A DNA stretch of 64,000 bases, from NCBI RefSeq assembly GCF_001638985.1, contig NW_017265156.1, positions 62,001 to 126,000 on the forward strand, written 5' to 3'. The translations under genes were made by a program, and so were the position numbers. The notes under the pieces are model-generated. The model was not told the DNA's origin. It ran no database searches and worked only from the letters and a program-made list of their open reading frames with translations. The stretch is from Phycomyces blakesleeanus NRRL 1555(-) (lineage: Eukaryota; Mucoromycota; Mucoromycetes; Mucorales; Phycomycetaceae). This document shows, piece after piece, positions 12,482 through 22,761 of the stretch. Each line of letters opens with the position of its first letter. The first letter of the stretch is position 1.

Positions 12482-12842
12482 CAAAAAAATGAACATTTGC
12501 CTAAATACGTGAAGTAAGTTTAGTAACATATTTCCAGGCTGTCCAGGCTGTTCAGGCTGTCGAGACTGCCCAGGCTGCCCAGGCTGTCCCGCCAATATGA
12601 CATTTGCCCAAACACGTGACTAGGTGACGTAATACACTTTCAGGCTGTCCTTTCAGGCTGTCCCACCAGGCTGTCTGTAAGCTTCCCCTTCAACTTGCTT
12701 GCTTTTGCATGTCTTATCAGTGTCCAATTTGTTAGTAACACTCCCAAAGGCCAATTACAAGTGACGTCACGTTTAATTCTCCCTTTTGGTCTTTTTTGTA
12801 TGTCTAACCCTAATTTTTCTTGCATGTCCATATCATTGCCCA
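12482..12842. repeat. Right TIR of the MULE unit
   Basis: 12482-12688 is the inverted partner of 8866-9054 (GCCTGGGCA array). 12689-12780 is one inverted 91-bp unit with GTGACGTCAC, and 12781-12842 is the inverted partner of the outermost left end (699-762). It is therefore the only complete TIR in the unit. Confidence 0.82.
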
Positions 12843-13219
12843 AAAATAAAACGGTAGAATGAGTCATTGTTGAAAGAGAGACTAGTAATATGGTAAACAA
12901 GAGTATAGTAAAATGAAGATAATAAAGTGAGAAACAATGGGTAGATATTGAAATGGAATATCCAGCAAATGATAAAAGAGGAAATGTAAAGAAGATGCTG
13001 TCATATTTGAGATCAACATAAAAAAGAGATGAGAGCAGTAAAGATGATAATAGTAAAGTGGGGTAATTTGGGAAAGAGTACAAGAAATAATAGAATGAGG
13101 TAAACGATTAAAAACGGTTTTTGGTACACAGGTACAAGAGACAAATTGGGCATTTTCTTACTGACACGCCGTTTCCCTTGTTTCTTGGCTCAGTCAGTCA
13201 TTGCACCACAACTGTGTCA
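12843..13219 (-). repeat. Left gypsy LTR, inner part
   Basis: Continues the LTR interrupted at 698; matches 23032-23402 closely (GGTAGAATG, GTGAGAAACRATGGGTAGA, GGTACACAGGTACAAGAGAC blocks) and ends in the same GTGTCA. Confidence 0.9.
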
Positions 13220-13231
13220 TGGTCCCCTTGC
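13220..13231 (-). other. Polypurine tract candidate of the gypsy element
   Basis: On the minus strand a purine-rich AAGGGGACCA directly abuts the 3' LTR start (TGACAC), the place where plus-strand DNA synthesis is primed in LTR retrotransposons. Confidence 0.55.
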
Positions 13232-14560
13232 TAGGGTGAGCTACAGATAAATCAACCGTTGCCTCTGGGTTTGATCTTTTGAGCCAAGCATTGAACTGTC
13301 TCATTGCTCTCTCTTTCTGAATGTCTGAGATCATACTTTTATAGTGATGGAATGCTACCAACATGTCCCCATTCACTGCGCCTGACAACTTACAATAATT
13401 GGGTTCAGCCAGATAATAGGTTCCATGTTCGTTGACATAAGTGACAGTAAGTGGCCCTAACCAACGATCTTGTAACTTGGGGCAGTGTCTTTAGTCCTTT
13501 GTGAGCACTTGCTCACCCACTTGAAAACGCTTGTGATGACCTACTTATTTATCATATCTCTTCTTGTTCTTGTCTTGTTTCTCCTTCGATTTTTCTCTTG
13601 CCAATGGACACAGCCTGTCCACCAGATGTTGGATAACCTTGATGCGACTTGCTAACTTAGCGCCTTGGTTACCTTCTGTAAACTCTCGATGTGGTGCAGG
13701 CCAAGTAGTGGGAGCTCTCATGTTGAACCCATATAAGAGCATAGAAGCACTCTGCCCAGTGGCATCGTTAGATATTGTTCTGATTGCCATCAACGCCGAG
13801 TTGACAAACTCGTCCCACCTGTCATGCGCTTCTCAATCTTGGGTAATCTTAGCTAGGGTTTGTACAAGAGTCTGATTCATGCGTTTGCATAACCCATTTG
13901 TCTGTGAACAATATGCAGTGGTAGTGATATGGCGGCACTATAGTTGCTTAAGAAATTTGTGGACAAAACCAGACCTGAAGTTGCTACCTTGGTCGGTAAG
14001 CATAAAGTTCAGGACACCGTATTGAATACAGATATGATTGTACATAAAATCGGCTGTAGACTCTGCTGTGATACTAGTAACAGGTGCTGCTATGGGCCAT
14101 CTTGTTAAATAATTGATGGCTACCAGAATGTAGGAGAAACCATTCTTGGAAGTAGCTATGGGACCAATGGCATCGCAACTAATCATGAAGAAGGGTTGCA
14201 TGGGAGTAGGAATAGGCGCAGCAGGTTCGCGGCAAATACATACATTACAGGCACAGACTTGACAGGTTAGACAGGTTTGGACTACTCGACAGACCAACTC
14301 GAACAATTGAGGCCCAGTGTATTGTACACGCAATCTCTTTCAGATATTATTCACTCCATAATGACCTTCCTCGTGGACTCTTACAATTACTTCCATAGCA
14401 ATTCCCTCATGTAGTAACTCTTGGCCAAGCAGATCAGTTGTATCCTTTTGGAACAACTTCTTATTAAATGCCACATATTTATCCACTTGTCTTTGCACCT
14501 TTCTTTTCACAATATCTGTGGTTCCTGAAGGGAACACTCCATTCCAAGAGAGGTAATAAA
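13232..14560 (-). pseudogene. Gypsy integrase, broken
   Basis: Read from 14560 down: H2C2 zinc-binding part (VHEEGHYGVNNI), rve catalytic core (FFMISCDAIGPIATSKNGFS with the first Asp; YGVLNFMLTDQGSNF with the second), the core tail with ASMLLYGFNMRAPT, and a GPY/F-like C-terminal stretch (QDRWLGPLTVTYVNEHGTYY in meaning, crossing a break near 13480). Frames 14340-14636, 13938-14333, 13545-13793 and 13194-13388 are not joined; stops and shifts separate them. The N-terminal linker is truncated by the DIRS insertion. Integration would be its role in an intact element. Confidence 0.8.
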
Positions 14561-14740
14561 AAATAGAATAGTATAAAGGAAAATCCATAATAGAATATGA
14601 GATAAGGAATAAACAATAAAACTTTTGAGACAACAAGTACTTTTAAAAAAAATATATTTGAATAATTGAGATTGAAGTAGTAAAGTACTATTATAACAAA
14701 AGTGGTTACAGACTCGCGAAATTTTAGGGGGGTTTTAAAA
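14561..14740. other. Spacer between gypsy integrase and DIRS left end
   Basis: AT-rich; presumably gypsy linker sequence, too decayed to read as protein. Confidence 0.4.
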
Positions 14741-14770
14741 AATGGGGAAGTTGACGAAGTGAAGACGAAA

Positions 14771-14863
14771 GATGTGGTATAGGCTCTCCGAGCCGCGCTT
14801 TTATTTTTTGAAAATATATAAATTAATAAAGTTATCATTCCCCTTGTTCCTCATATCTTTCCA
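14771..14863. repeat. DIRS left inverted terminal repeat
   Basis: 93 bp, inverted partner at 18914-19006; includes GGCTCTCCGAGCC and CATTCCCCTTGTTCCTCATA. Only a few differences (GCGC versus ACAC after GAGCC). Confidence 0.9.
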
Positions 14864-16120
14864 TGCTAAGCTAGTCATATTTGTTGCTATTGATGTGATA
14901 ATTGGGAAGGGAAAATGTCTGGTAAGTATATGGAAAATAATAAATAATAGCCAAAATGGTAATAATCTTGAGTACCAGCGGCGGGTAGCTACCACATCTT
15001 TCGTCTTCACTTCGTCAACTTCCCCATTATATGCCGTACCTAACACAATTGGTGTTGACTCCGTTACGACTACAGATGTGGTACTGTTCTCAGTACTAGG
15101 CACAAATATGGCTTCTGTAATCTGTGCTCCTCTGGAATGTTGTTCATTTGGCTTAAAGTAATATTGCTCAAATGTATTACTCGACGAACTCCAGTTGGCA
15201 TGCCATTTGACTTCTTCTACTGGTATTCCTTGCAGTATTGCATGAGTACTTGCAGCTGATCTTGTGGAGTGTGCTGTATATTTCCTGGTATCAATCCCGG
15301 CTTCTTTTAAGATGTTGGTCACCCAGTTGGCTACTGTTGTCGGTTTTACGGGTGTCGGTTTATCCGAGTCAATATATCCCAAGAAAAGAGTGTGGTCTAT
15401 TTCTAACTTCTCCCTAGTCATGGCCGTTCTTTTCACAAACCAATCCAAGGTCAAAACTGGGCAGATTTCTGGAGTGCGAATAGTTCCTAACTTTGAGGAC
15501 TTGGCCTGACCCTCTTTTGGCTCCCGTGCAATCAACGTAACTCCTACTAGTTCTAGTTTTTCATTGTACTGTAGTTTGACGTCTCGAAACTGTAGGCGGC
15601 CCATATCCGATCTAGGTCGCCACATTGTCGCTAAACACAAAAGCATAATGGTCTTTTGTTGTAATTTTCCTAAAGGAAGATTCTCGCTTGGTCCCCAAGA
15701 TTCCAATAACTGTAATACTGGTTGTACATCCCATGTTTCGTTGCTGATATTGGGTAATTTAAATGTTGTTCGTTTCTTTGCTTTGAAGAAGTTTTGGATC
15801 AGAGAATGATCTGCCAGTGGAATTTCGGTAGGATGTGTAATGCGATATACGGATCCCAAGGATGACCTTGCTACATTTAGTGTTTGGGGCAACTGATGTT
15901 TTATTGATAAAAGGTATCGTACTACTTGCATTGGTTGATATTCTTCTGGTATGACTTCTGGTGTTTGATGTGCACACCACTCAACCCATCTCTTCCATCC
16001 ACTATCATATATTCTTTGTGTGCTACTTCTGGTGGACTGAGAAAGGAAATCAATAATCTCGTCATCTAATCCATCTATCTCTTGTTTCTTGCAGATAATA
16101 TCCATGCGCTTAGAGACCAT
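14801..16120 (-). CDS. DIRS tyrosine recombinase
   Basis: 439 codons from an ATG at 16120; the frame is open much further upstream (to 17317), where it overlaps the RNase H frame, as recombinase and RT frames overlap in known DIRS elements, so the true start is uncertain. After an N-terminal SAM-like DNA-binding part (STQRIYDSGWKRWVEWC), the catalytic domain shows the expected residues: Arg in ATMWRPRSDMGRL, His-x-x-Arg in YTAHSTRSAASTHA, and His/Trp then Tyr in WHANWSSSSNTFEQYYFK. It would insert the circular DNA copy without an integrase. Unlike the RT gene it has no stop. Its C-terminus reads through the internal complementary region and into the left terminal repeat. Confidence 0.88.
   Translation of the reverse strand: MVSKRMDIICKKQEIDGLDDEIIDFLSQSTRSSTQRIYDSGWKRWVEWCAHQTPEVIPEEYQPMQVVRYLLSIKHQLPQTLNVARSSLGSVYRITHPTEIPLADHSLIQNFFKAKKRTTFKLPNISNETWDVQPVLQLLESWGPSENLPLGKLQQKTIMLLCLATMWRPRSDMGRLQFRDVKLQYNEKLELVGVTLIAREPKEGQAKSSKLGTIRTPEICPVLTLDWFVKRTAMTREKLEIDHTLFLGYIDSDKPTPVKPTTVANWVTNILKEAGIDTRKYTAHSTRSAASTHAILQGIPVEEVKWHANWSSSSNTFEQYYFKPNEQHSRGAQITEAIFVPSTENSTTSVVVTESTPIVLGTAYNGEVDEVKTKDVVATRRWYSRLLPFWLLFIIFHILTRHFPFPIITSIATNMTSLAWKDMRNKGNDNFINLYIFKK
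14990..15083. repeat. DIRS internal complementary region
   Basis: The first half complements the left terminus (CGTCTTCACTTCGTCAACTT against 14748-14767), the second half the right terminus (CCTAACACAATTGGTG against 19027-19042). The two halves abut at about 15028/15029, marking the circle junction and thereby the element's ends. Confidence 0.9.
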
Positions 16121-18162
16121 GTCCTGTTTATTGGAATGTACATCGGTGGAGCAATACTCATCTGTAGAAGCATCGGCCACCAAAATTGGGTAGGTCAATT
16201 TGGGGCCACTAGGATCGCTTTCTTCACCTTCTGTTCCTGAATTCGTTGCAATACTTTGGGAATCAACTTCCACGGTGGGTGTAAGTATAGTCCTACCCGT
16301 AACCAGTTTTGGTAGAATGCGTCTTGAGCTTCTGCTTCTGGGTCTGGAAATAGGCTCCAAAACCTTGGTAGCTTCGTGTTGTGCCGTGCTGCAAAAGCGT
16401 CTATCGTCATCTTCCACCTCAATTGTTGTTGAATCCGGTGGAACCATGTCCGTGGTAGACTCCACTCGTAAATCGGTGTGGCTTGTTGACTGAGACGATT
16501 GGCTATTACATTGTCTATCCCAGCTATGTGTTGGTACTGTACGGTGAGATTGTGGCTTTTGGATATCTGGTATATCTCCAGAGCCAGTTGCTGCAGTATC
16601 GCTGATGCGGTTCCTCCCGATTTGTAGGCATACTTCAGTGCTGTTGTGTTGTCCGAGTATATTATTATGCTGGAGTTTTTGGATTTTCTTGCATGCAGTT
16701 GTAGTGCAATCAAGATTGTCTTCAGCTCTCTGACATTGATCGAATCTTCTTTTTCGTCTCTTGTCCAATATCCGGCTGTTTGGATCATCTGGGATGAGAC
16801 TCCCCAGCCCGAGTCGGATGCGTCGACATGTATTGTGAGTGTTGGTGGTGGTGGTATTGGTTTTCTGATTGGCAATCCGTTTGTGGCTTCTGCGTTTTTG
16901 ACCCACCAGTTCAACTCCTTTTGTGCTTCCAAAGATAAAGGGCAGCTTGCTTCCCATCTTGTTGCTTTTGCTTGAAGTGCTTTTGATAAATCTCTCTGCA
17001 TGTACCGGACGTGCAGCAGTGACTCCCCTATTGCCGGAATCATGGCCATCATTTTCCCTATCAAGCTGGCAATCCATCGGCACAATCTCACTTGTGTAAA
17101 TGCCTGTTTGACTCAGGCGTTCAAGTTTATCATTTTCTTCTTTGGAACTTTGATGTCCATAGCCTTGGTGTTGAATTGAAAGCCTAGGAATTCCTGTTTG
17201 TACGAAGGTATTAATACACTCTTCTGCCAGTTGATCAGATATCTTAGAGATGTTAGATGCTGGAGTACTCGAGATGAGTGCTTCTCCATCTCCGACTTGG
17301 TTTTTGCTAAAATACAAATGTTGTCCAAGTAATATACCAGGCGTATTCCCTCCTTCCGAAGAGGTTCCATCACATATTGCATGAGCTTTGAGAATACTCT
17401 CGGGGCCACACTCATTCCAAATGGTAGAGATTTGTACTAGTAAACTATATTCTTGTGCTTAAACGTGAGGAATCGTCTGGATTCCTTGTGTATTAGTACA
17501 ACAATGTATGCATCTGTTAGATCTATCTTGGTCATCAAGTCTCCTGGCTCTATTATGTCCCTCAGGGCAGGTACACCTTCCATCTTGAAGTGATAGCACT
17601 GGATAAACTGGTTGATCCTCTTGCAGTCCAGGATGGGTCTGCATTTGGTTGCTTCCCTGACAATAAAGAATTGGGATAGGTAATCCTCGTTCTGTGTTGG
17701 TGATATTTCTATCACATCAGAGATCTTGAATTTCTCTACCGCCAAATCTACTTCTTTCTGGTCTTTGGGTGGTAATGACAGTGTTTTGGTTTTCCAAGCA
17801 ATGGGGGGCAATGTCCATTGTATTTGGTAACCTTGTTCCACTACCATTATTGGTCATTGTTGGTTGATGACATTCTTCCAGACGGATAGAAATCTGTTCA
17901 ATCGTCCTCCTGGAGGAATTCCATCTGTTGGTATGTTGTAGTGTTGTTGTGCAACCGAGATTAAGTTTGACGGGTTTTGTGAGACTGATGCTGATGTGTT
18001 CTGATCCATTTCTGGCAAATTCATTGAATAATCTAGCTGTGATACTAGATGATCTTTCCCTATTGCTGGTTGAGAGAATTGTTGTTTGTTGATGGGCTCT
18101 GGTGAGTATTGAATCCTGTTGGATTCGATTTTCCTCTCCCAAAAAAAGGTTTTTGTGTGCAA
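16075..18162 (-). pseudogene. DIRS reverse transcriptase and RNase H
   Basis: One colinear frame with four internal stops: TGA 17854-17856, TAG 17437-17439, TGA 17113-17115 and TGA 16195-16197. RT motifs: CRPILDCKRINQFI, KIDLTDAY, SLPFGMSVAP, and the catalytic box YLDN (normally YxDD). RNase H: TIHVDASDSGWG, NVRELKTI, IIYSDNTTALKY and AGIDNVIANRLSQ carry the acidic residues. The four stops and the Asp to Asn change in the RT box each need a single C:G to T:A change, and there is no frameshift, so the gene was inactivated by substitutions alone. The end overlaps the recombinase frame by about 45 bases. Confidence 0.85.
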
Positions 18163-18893
18163 GTGGACTGTTCTCTACTAAAGAAGTTGTCTCCACGGCC
18201 TCTTCCTCTGCCTCTATGACCTCCATTGGAGTATCCTCTGGTGGAATATCCTCCTCTCTTGTTACTGACAGCACTCTGGAGAACAGATTCTTCGTATCTT
18301 GCTTGTTGGATTTTCTCCACCCACTCCTGATCGAAGGCCATGTCTTTGTCGTTGTCATCTTCATCTTCGAGATATCTTGCTCTTGTGGGGAGCTTAATTG
18401 CTCGGATGCTGAGTTCTTTGGCATCTTCGTCCAGCGTTTTTCCACTTGCGAACGCATAGACAGCCAAATGCCTGACTTTTTCGATGAGTTCATCGAAATC
18501 GGCTGCGTCTTTGTTACTACTTTGTTGTGATTTAATATACTTGAGGTCGTTGAAGACTTCACTTGCTGCTCTTCCGGCAATTTGAAGTTTGTCGCCATCT
18601 TTGTATTTGCCTTGTACAATCTGATGGGCATCCACGGTGTATTTCTTGAGGTCAGGGACGAAAATCTGGTTGATCGCTCCTGACTTTGTCCATTTTCTAC
18701 CCTCAAATTGGAGGGTGTCTTTTGTGAATCGAATAATGTTCGACTTGAGACCTTTCGCTGAAGGCTCGTCCAAATCTTTGAGGATTTCTTCTGGGAGGTT
18801 ATCTCCGTTGTAATCTCGTTGTCTCTGTTGTGCCTGCTGTCCAAGCTTAATAAGCTCAAGGATTTGTTCGGGTGAAAGTTCATTGATATTCAT
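18060..18893 (-). CDS. DIRS ORF1 (Gag-like protein)
   Basis: 277 aa, starting at ATG 18893, only 21 bases inside the right terminal repeat. It has a charged N-terminus (MNINELSPEQILELI), a folded middle and an Arg-Gly-rich C-terminal stretch (GHRGRGRGRGDNFF, about residues 220-233), suited to RNA binding, as in Gag-like first ORFs of DIRS elements. No zinc knuckle. Intact, and it overlaps the start of the RT frame by about 100 bases. A second long open frame (17717-18883) over the same DNA lacks family resemblance and is taken as a shadow. Confidence 0.72.
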   Translation of the reverse strand: MNINELSPEQILELIKLGQQAQQRQRDYNGDNLPEEILKDLDEPSAKGLKSNIIRFTKDTLQFEGRKWTKSGAINQIFVPDLKKYTVDAHQIVQGKYKDGDKLQIAGRAASEVFNDLKYIKSQQSSNKDAADFDELIEKVRHLAVYAFASGKTLDEDAKELSIRAIKLPTRARYLEDEDDNDKDMAFDQEWVEKIQQARYEESVLQSAVSNKRGGYSTRGYSNGGHRGRGRGRGDNFFSREQSTCTQKPFFGRGKSNPTGFNTHQSPSTNNNSLNQQ

Positions 18894-18913
18894 TTAATCC
18901 ACGGTGCGCGGCT

Positions 18914-19006
18914 TGGAAAGATATGAGGAACAAGGGGAATGATAACTTTATTAATTTATATATTTTCAAAAAATAAAAGTGTGGCTCGGAGAGCCTATAC
19001 CACATC
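18914..19006. repeat. DIRS right inverted terminal repeat
   Basis: Inverted partner of 14771-14863; lies directly upstream of ORF1 and so probably contains its promoter. Confidence 0.9.
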
Positions 19007-19052
19007 TGTAGTCATAACAGAGTCAGCACCAATTGTGTTAGGTACGACATAC

Positions 19053-19223
19053 AATAATAATAATACTATCATAAGTAAAAAGAGATGTAAGATGGACAAT
19101 TGTCGCAACTTGAAAAGAAATTCTTGGATAATGGGAAAGTGATTAGCAATAGGGAAAAAAGAAAAAGGAAGAATATGAAAAAAAATAAGTTAGCCACAAC
19201 AACAAAAGGGAATCCAAAGATAG
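19053..19223. other. Spacer, gypsy pol linker
   Basis: AT-rich remnant between the DIRS right end and the RNase H end of gypsy pol. No readable protein. Confidence 0.4.
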
Positions 19224-20684
19224 TCAACTCTCTGACAACAACTGAGACAGAGCATCTGCTGGATTATCCTTGCCAGGTTGATGCTGAATCACAAAATCGT
19301 ATTCCATCAAGGTGGCAGACCAACGAGACAACTTTAGAGACGGCTTGGGGTTCTTTACGATGTAAACAAGAGCAGAATAATCAGTCCTCAATATGAACTT
19401 ACGACCAGCCAAGTAGTGATGGAAACGAGACGTGCCCCAGATCAAGGCCAGTGCCTCTAGGTGTGTGACAGCATAGTTCTTCTCCGGACTATGAAGAGCT
19501 CGCAAACCATATGATATGACGGTCTTCTGATCTAGGGAATTCACTGGGGCTTGCAATAGTATGGCACTAAGTCCTTTAAGTGAAGCACCAGTGATTAAGA
19601 TCTGGATCTTGACTTTGTCAAGAAAATCCAAGATTGGTGGAGTGATCAAGGCATATCGCAGTTTCTTGAAGGCCATCTGTTGTTCTTCTACCCAGATGAA
19701 GGGTTGGTCCTTCTTGAGTAGTCTAGTCAGTGGCTGCACTACTTTGGCATAATCGAGTACAAAACGACAATAGTATCTGGCCATTCCCAAAAAGGCGTGT
19801 ACATCATTGGTGGACTTGAGAACAGTTAGAGCCAATAGTTTTTCAACATTTCGGTTGCAAGAGGAGAGACCACCACGAGAGACAGCATGGCCAAGATACT
19901 TGACTGAACTATGCGCGAAGAAACATTTGCTTTTCTTTAGACTGAGGTTGGCTTCTTGACACTTTGCTAAGACCAGAGCGAGGAGATAGACATGTTTGGC
20001 CAAGGAAGCAGAAAAAATAATTGTATTGTTAATAAATATGTATGCGAATTTCCCAATGTAATCGCCCAGAATCATGTACATAGTTCTTTGAAAGGTTGAC
20101 GGGGCAGAGGTGAGAACAAATGGTATCATGGTGAACTCATATGTTCCTTGTTGGGTTACAAAACCAGTACACTTGATTGATTCAGGAGAAATAGAAACTT
20201 GGCAGTAACTGCTAGCTGCGTCTAAGATAGAAAAGTAAGCTGCTTTACCCAAAGAATCCAACAGGTCATCAATGTGGGGTAATGGAAAGGAATCCTTAAT
20301 AGTAATCTGGTTAAGCTTTCAGTAGTCCACGACCAATCTCAGGGCGCCATCCCTCTTAGGGACGAAGAAAACCAGGGACGTCCAGAGGTCACGCAAAGGA
20401 TGGATTAGTCCCAAGGACAACAAATGACCGAGTTCCTTCTTTAAGGAGAGGTCTTCTTCCCAGATCAAACGGTAAGGGCGAGAACGAATTGGTACAATAC
20501 TAGTAGTGGGGATCTCATGCTCTAAGAGATTAACGCGGTCCAGACCAGAAACCTCTGCAAAAACATCGTGGTTGTCAGCTAGTAGCTTGCGCACTTCCTC
20601 CAGAACCTCATGCGTCTCATCATCCAAAGAGCCTTCTGAGAGTACCTCTTCACCATAACTCAATAATCCTTCACCTTTTGTCAC
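19224..20684 (-). pseudogene. Gypsy reverse transcriptase and RNase H
   Basis: Two frames in register (20319-20684 and 19224-20261). N-terminal RT: VFFVPKRDGALRLVVDY, then a stop (TGA 20319-20321), FSILDAASSYCQVSI with the first Asp, and the catalytic box AYIFINNTIIFS, where both Asp of YxDD are Asn. The chain continues through KSKCFFAHSSVKYLGHAVS into RNase H: ILITGASLKGLSA (first Asp changed to Gly), HSPEKNYAVTHLEALALIW and LRTDYSALVYI. It ends in QPGKDNPADALSQ. The Asp to Asn changes are G to A transitions. Homologous to Ty3/gypsy pol with no realistic chance of activity. Confidence 0.87.
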
Positions 20685-20953
20685 ACTCTCTTCTTCACCG
20701 ACAATCTACTTTCGGATGCTAATCGAGAAGACAGGGACTGCAGAATGATCCTTTTCCTGAGTATTCCCTTGTAGCTCTATGTACCCAGCTCTGTGTTTGG
20801 TAGAAATAATGATAGTAGCATCTTACAGACTTAATTGGATGCCATAAGACCTGAACCAGGTCATTCCTAACAGACAGAGATCATGGTGAGTGTTACTATT
20901 CTTTATACACATAGTGTTCGGTCTTAACTTCCCAGCTACTTGGATTGAGACAT
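20685..20953 (-). pseudogene. Gypsy protease-RT linker, decayed
   Basis: Fragments such as GEEESVTKGEGLLSYGEE and GMTWFRSYGI remain between protease and RT, separated by stops; it once joined them in a single Pol polyprotein. Confidence 0.5.
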
Positions 20954-21532
20954 TTACTGTGATTTCGCAGGGCTCATGGGCTTCACCATCCAAACTTGAA
21001 AGGGGAAGGCATTTGGAAGAAGTTGAAGCTTGTCTGCTAAGGTCTTACTTATTACTGATACACTGGCCCCTGAATCGAAGATGGCCAGGATGAGGTGGCC
21101 GTTGATGAGAATGGGAGCTTGCAGGGGTTGGCTTGTGGAGATTTTTTTGTAATCGTATTTATTGTCATATACAGTATCATCACTTCCATAGCCTTCGCTC
21201 TCTGTGTCTGAGCCTCTTTCGCCTTCATCTGATTTGAAGTAACTGGATTCTGTACCCTTGAAAGACTCGCTATCACTTTTGCTTGTTTCTTCTTCCACCC
21301 TTACTAAATTGATATTTACTGGTACTTTTTTCTTTCTACCGAATATAAATCTGAGGCCATCTTTGATGTCTTGTGCGGCTAGTTTGTCCATTGCCAGCCA
21401 ATCTGCCATGGATAATCCTGAATCTAGTGTCTGTAAGCGGTCCCAGATCGTTTTCTTACGCAACTGTACTGGTAGATAACGTGGGGGCCGACATGTTTTC
21501 TTTGCTACAGGAGGGGCAGTGTCAACCATCAT
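20954..21532 (-). pseudogene. Gypsy aspartic protease region
   Basis: 192 codons. LILAIFDSGASVSVISKTLA near residues 150-170 is the retropepsin active site (DSGA) with its following hydrophobic strand; the preceding part is acidic and serine-rich (GSDTESEGYGSDDTVYD), probably a linker from Gag. Open in this segment but followed by stops before RT, so it cannot yield an intact Pol. Confidence 0.75.
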
Positions 21533-21579
21533 TGGGGTTGGAACTTGATTGCCAGTGGTAGGGATTGGGGAAACCCGTT

Positions 21580-22688
21580 GTGAGGTTCTTTGATCTGGCA
21601 GCAGCCACTAGATAAATTGATTGTCTACTTGCTTTCCTTTATGCTTGGCCGATGGTCCTGCTTGACTTATTGATGCATCAGTTCTCGATTGCTTCTCTAC
21701 AGTGTACATTGCCGCCGACTCCATTAAATTGACTCTAGCCTTGTTGGCCTTACTCTCCCCCATACGCCCTTTGGACATCATTTTGGAATCACCCACCAAT
21801 CGTCCTTTGGACATCACTCCTGAATTTTTCTCTTTGTTCTCAGCATAATTGTTTCATACATCTTGGAAGGATTTGAAACCAACGTCAGTGTTCCCACTTA
21901 CTGACGCCCACTGTCTTTTTCTGAAGACTCTTGTTGATTGGCCTTTGGATAATCCGGACGTTTGTGACCTTCTTCACCACAGCCAAAGCAAGTCATCACC
22001 CGTTGCTGGAATTGAGGTTTGGTGTCGACCAAATGAATCTTGAGGGCCTTGAATTCTTTGGCGAGTTCTGACAGAGCTCCATGAATTGAACTGTTGGAAT
22101 TGGACTGAGAAGGACTGTACCGCAATTGTAGTGTTGTAAACTCGAACTCTGTGGATTTGTCATACTTCTCTTCGATAAATTCAAACTTGCGGGTCATGAC
22201 AATCAGGTCTTCCCATTTGGAAGGGGTGCCTCACTTTTCGATTTCATATGCAGTATCTTTATGTATGGTTCTTAGTAGTATCCTGATTCTTTGAGGTTTG
22301 CTGTCTAGACCGACAAAGCTGAATAACTTCTGTAGACGAAACGCAACATCATTGATTGATTGAAAGGACTTTGTTGTATGCCTTCGAGTTCTTGCCACCA
22401 GACATCTTCCAGATGTTTGGCAATGAATTGCTTCTTGAATGCTTCGTTAAAAGCGGACCAGGTGGTGATTTGGGATTCATTGACTAGTCACCAACGACCA
22501 GCAGATTTCTTCAGGTGAGTTGCAGTTACGAGTAGAATTTCTTCATCGTTCAGGCCAATTGCTCTGTGGATATGGCTGATGTGTGTTAACTAAGCAGTTG
22601 TATCAGTTTCGGGACCACCGGTGAAGGACTCAGGGGTAGCAAGGAACTTGGTGATCTGGGATCGGTTTGCGGATGTTGTAGTAGACAT
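21580..22688 (-). pseudogene. Gypsy Gag, decayed
   Basis: Begins at ATG 22688 (MSTTTSANRSQITKFLATPE), 73 bases inside the 5' LTR boundary. Recognisable Gag parts (WSAFNEAFKKQF) are split by stops, then a zinc knuckle CFGCGEEGHKRPDY near 21960-22005, in which the last Cys of CX2CX4HX4C is Tyr (TGT to TAT type change). Frames 21898-22197 and 21608-21817 survive as islands. It would have been the capsid protein. Confidence 0.72.
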
Positions 22689-22740
22689 AGTAGGAAGCAC
22701 ACACAGTAGTTGTTGTAATAGTAATAAGATAAAGATGATA

Positions 22741-22758
22741 TCCTTGGCACGACCTCCA
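22741..22758 (-). other. Primer binding site candidate
   Basis: Three bases inside the 5' LTR, minus strand reads TGGAGGTCGTGCCAAGG. TGG is the expected complement of the CCA end of a tRNA. Which tRNA was not determined. Confidence 0.5.
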
Positions 22759-22761
22759 CTT

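Larger units (their letters stand above)
699..12842. mobile_element. Twin MULE (Mutator-like) unit with shared outer TIRs
   Basis: Two Mutator-like elements stand head to head: copy A (minus, coding 5.7-8.7 kb) and copy B (plus, coding 9.2-12.2 kb). The unit interrupts the gypsy LTR, whose uninterrupted copy at 23025 proves both junctions. Its ends are inverted repeats: from about 709 the left end reads ATGGACATGCAAGAAAAATT, and the complement of 12810-12831 reads the same, followed by a TGACGTCA-bearing 91-bp unit. Flanks 690-698 (AAAATAAGG) and 12843-12851 (AAAATAAAA) look like a 9-bp target duplication, the length known for Mutator. Copy A is swollen by the CACTA insertion. Whether the pair moved as one unit or was joined by recombination cannot be told from the sequence. 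Confidence 0.82.
14741..19052 (-). mobile_element. DIRS-like tyrosine-recombinase retrotransposon
   Basis: Encodes Gag-like ORF1, RT/RNase H and a tyrosine recombinase on the minus strand. Ends are inverted repeats (14771-14863 and 18914-19006), with short unique extensions outside each. An internal complementary region (14990-15083) is the reverse complement of the left extension (14741-14779) directly followed by that of the right extension (18998-19052). That arrangement, a template for closing a circle, defines DIRS. No target duplication is evident, as expected for recombinase-mediated insertion. It lies inside gypsy pol and is therefore younger than that element. The recombinase frame is open, but RT carries four stops, so it is not autonomous. 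Confidence 0.9.

Noticed and set aside
8866..12688. MULE copy B as an independent insertion with its own target duplication
   Set aside because: No 8-9 bp direct repeat brackets 8866 and 12688, and the right TIR continues outward to 12842.
16121..17317. Upstream half of the 838-codon recombinase frame as coding
   Set aside because: The recognisable RNase H lies in another frame here; this half has no motif. A true overlap cannot be excluded, so the start is marked uncertain.
16075..18162. TGA read as tryptophan (alternative code)
   Set aside because: Stops in dead elements also include TAG and TAA, the gene at 23968 uses TGA as terminator, and the methyltransferase reads well in the standard code.
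17717..18883. 388-aa open frame over DIRS ORF1
   Set aside because: Different frame from the RG-rich Gag-like protein, composition of a shadow frame, no family features.
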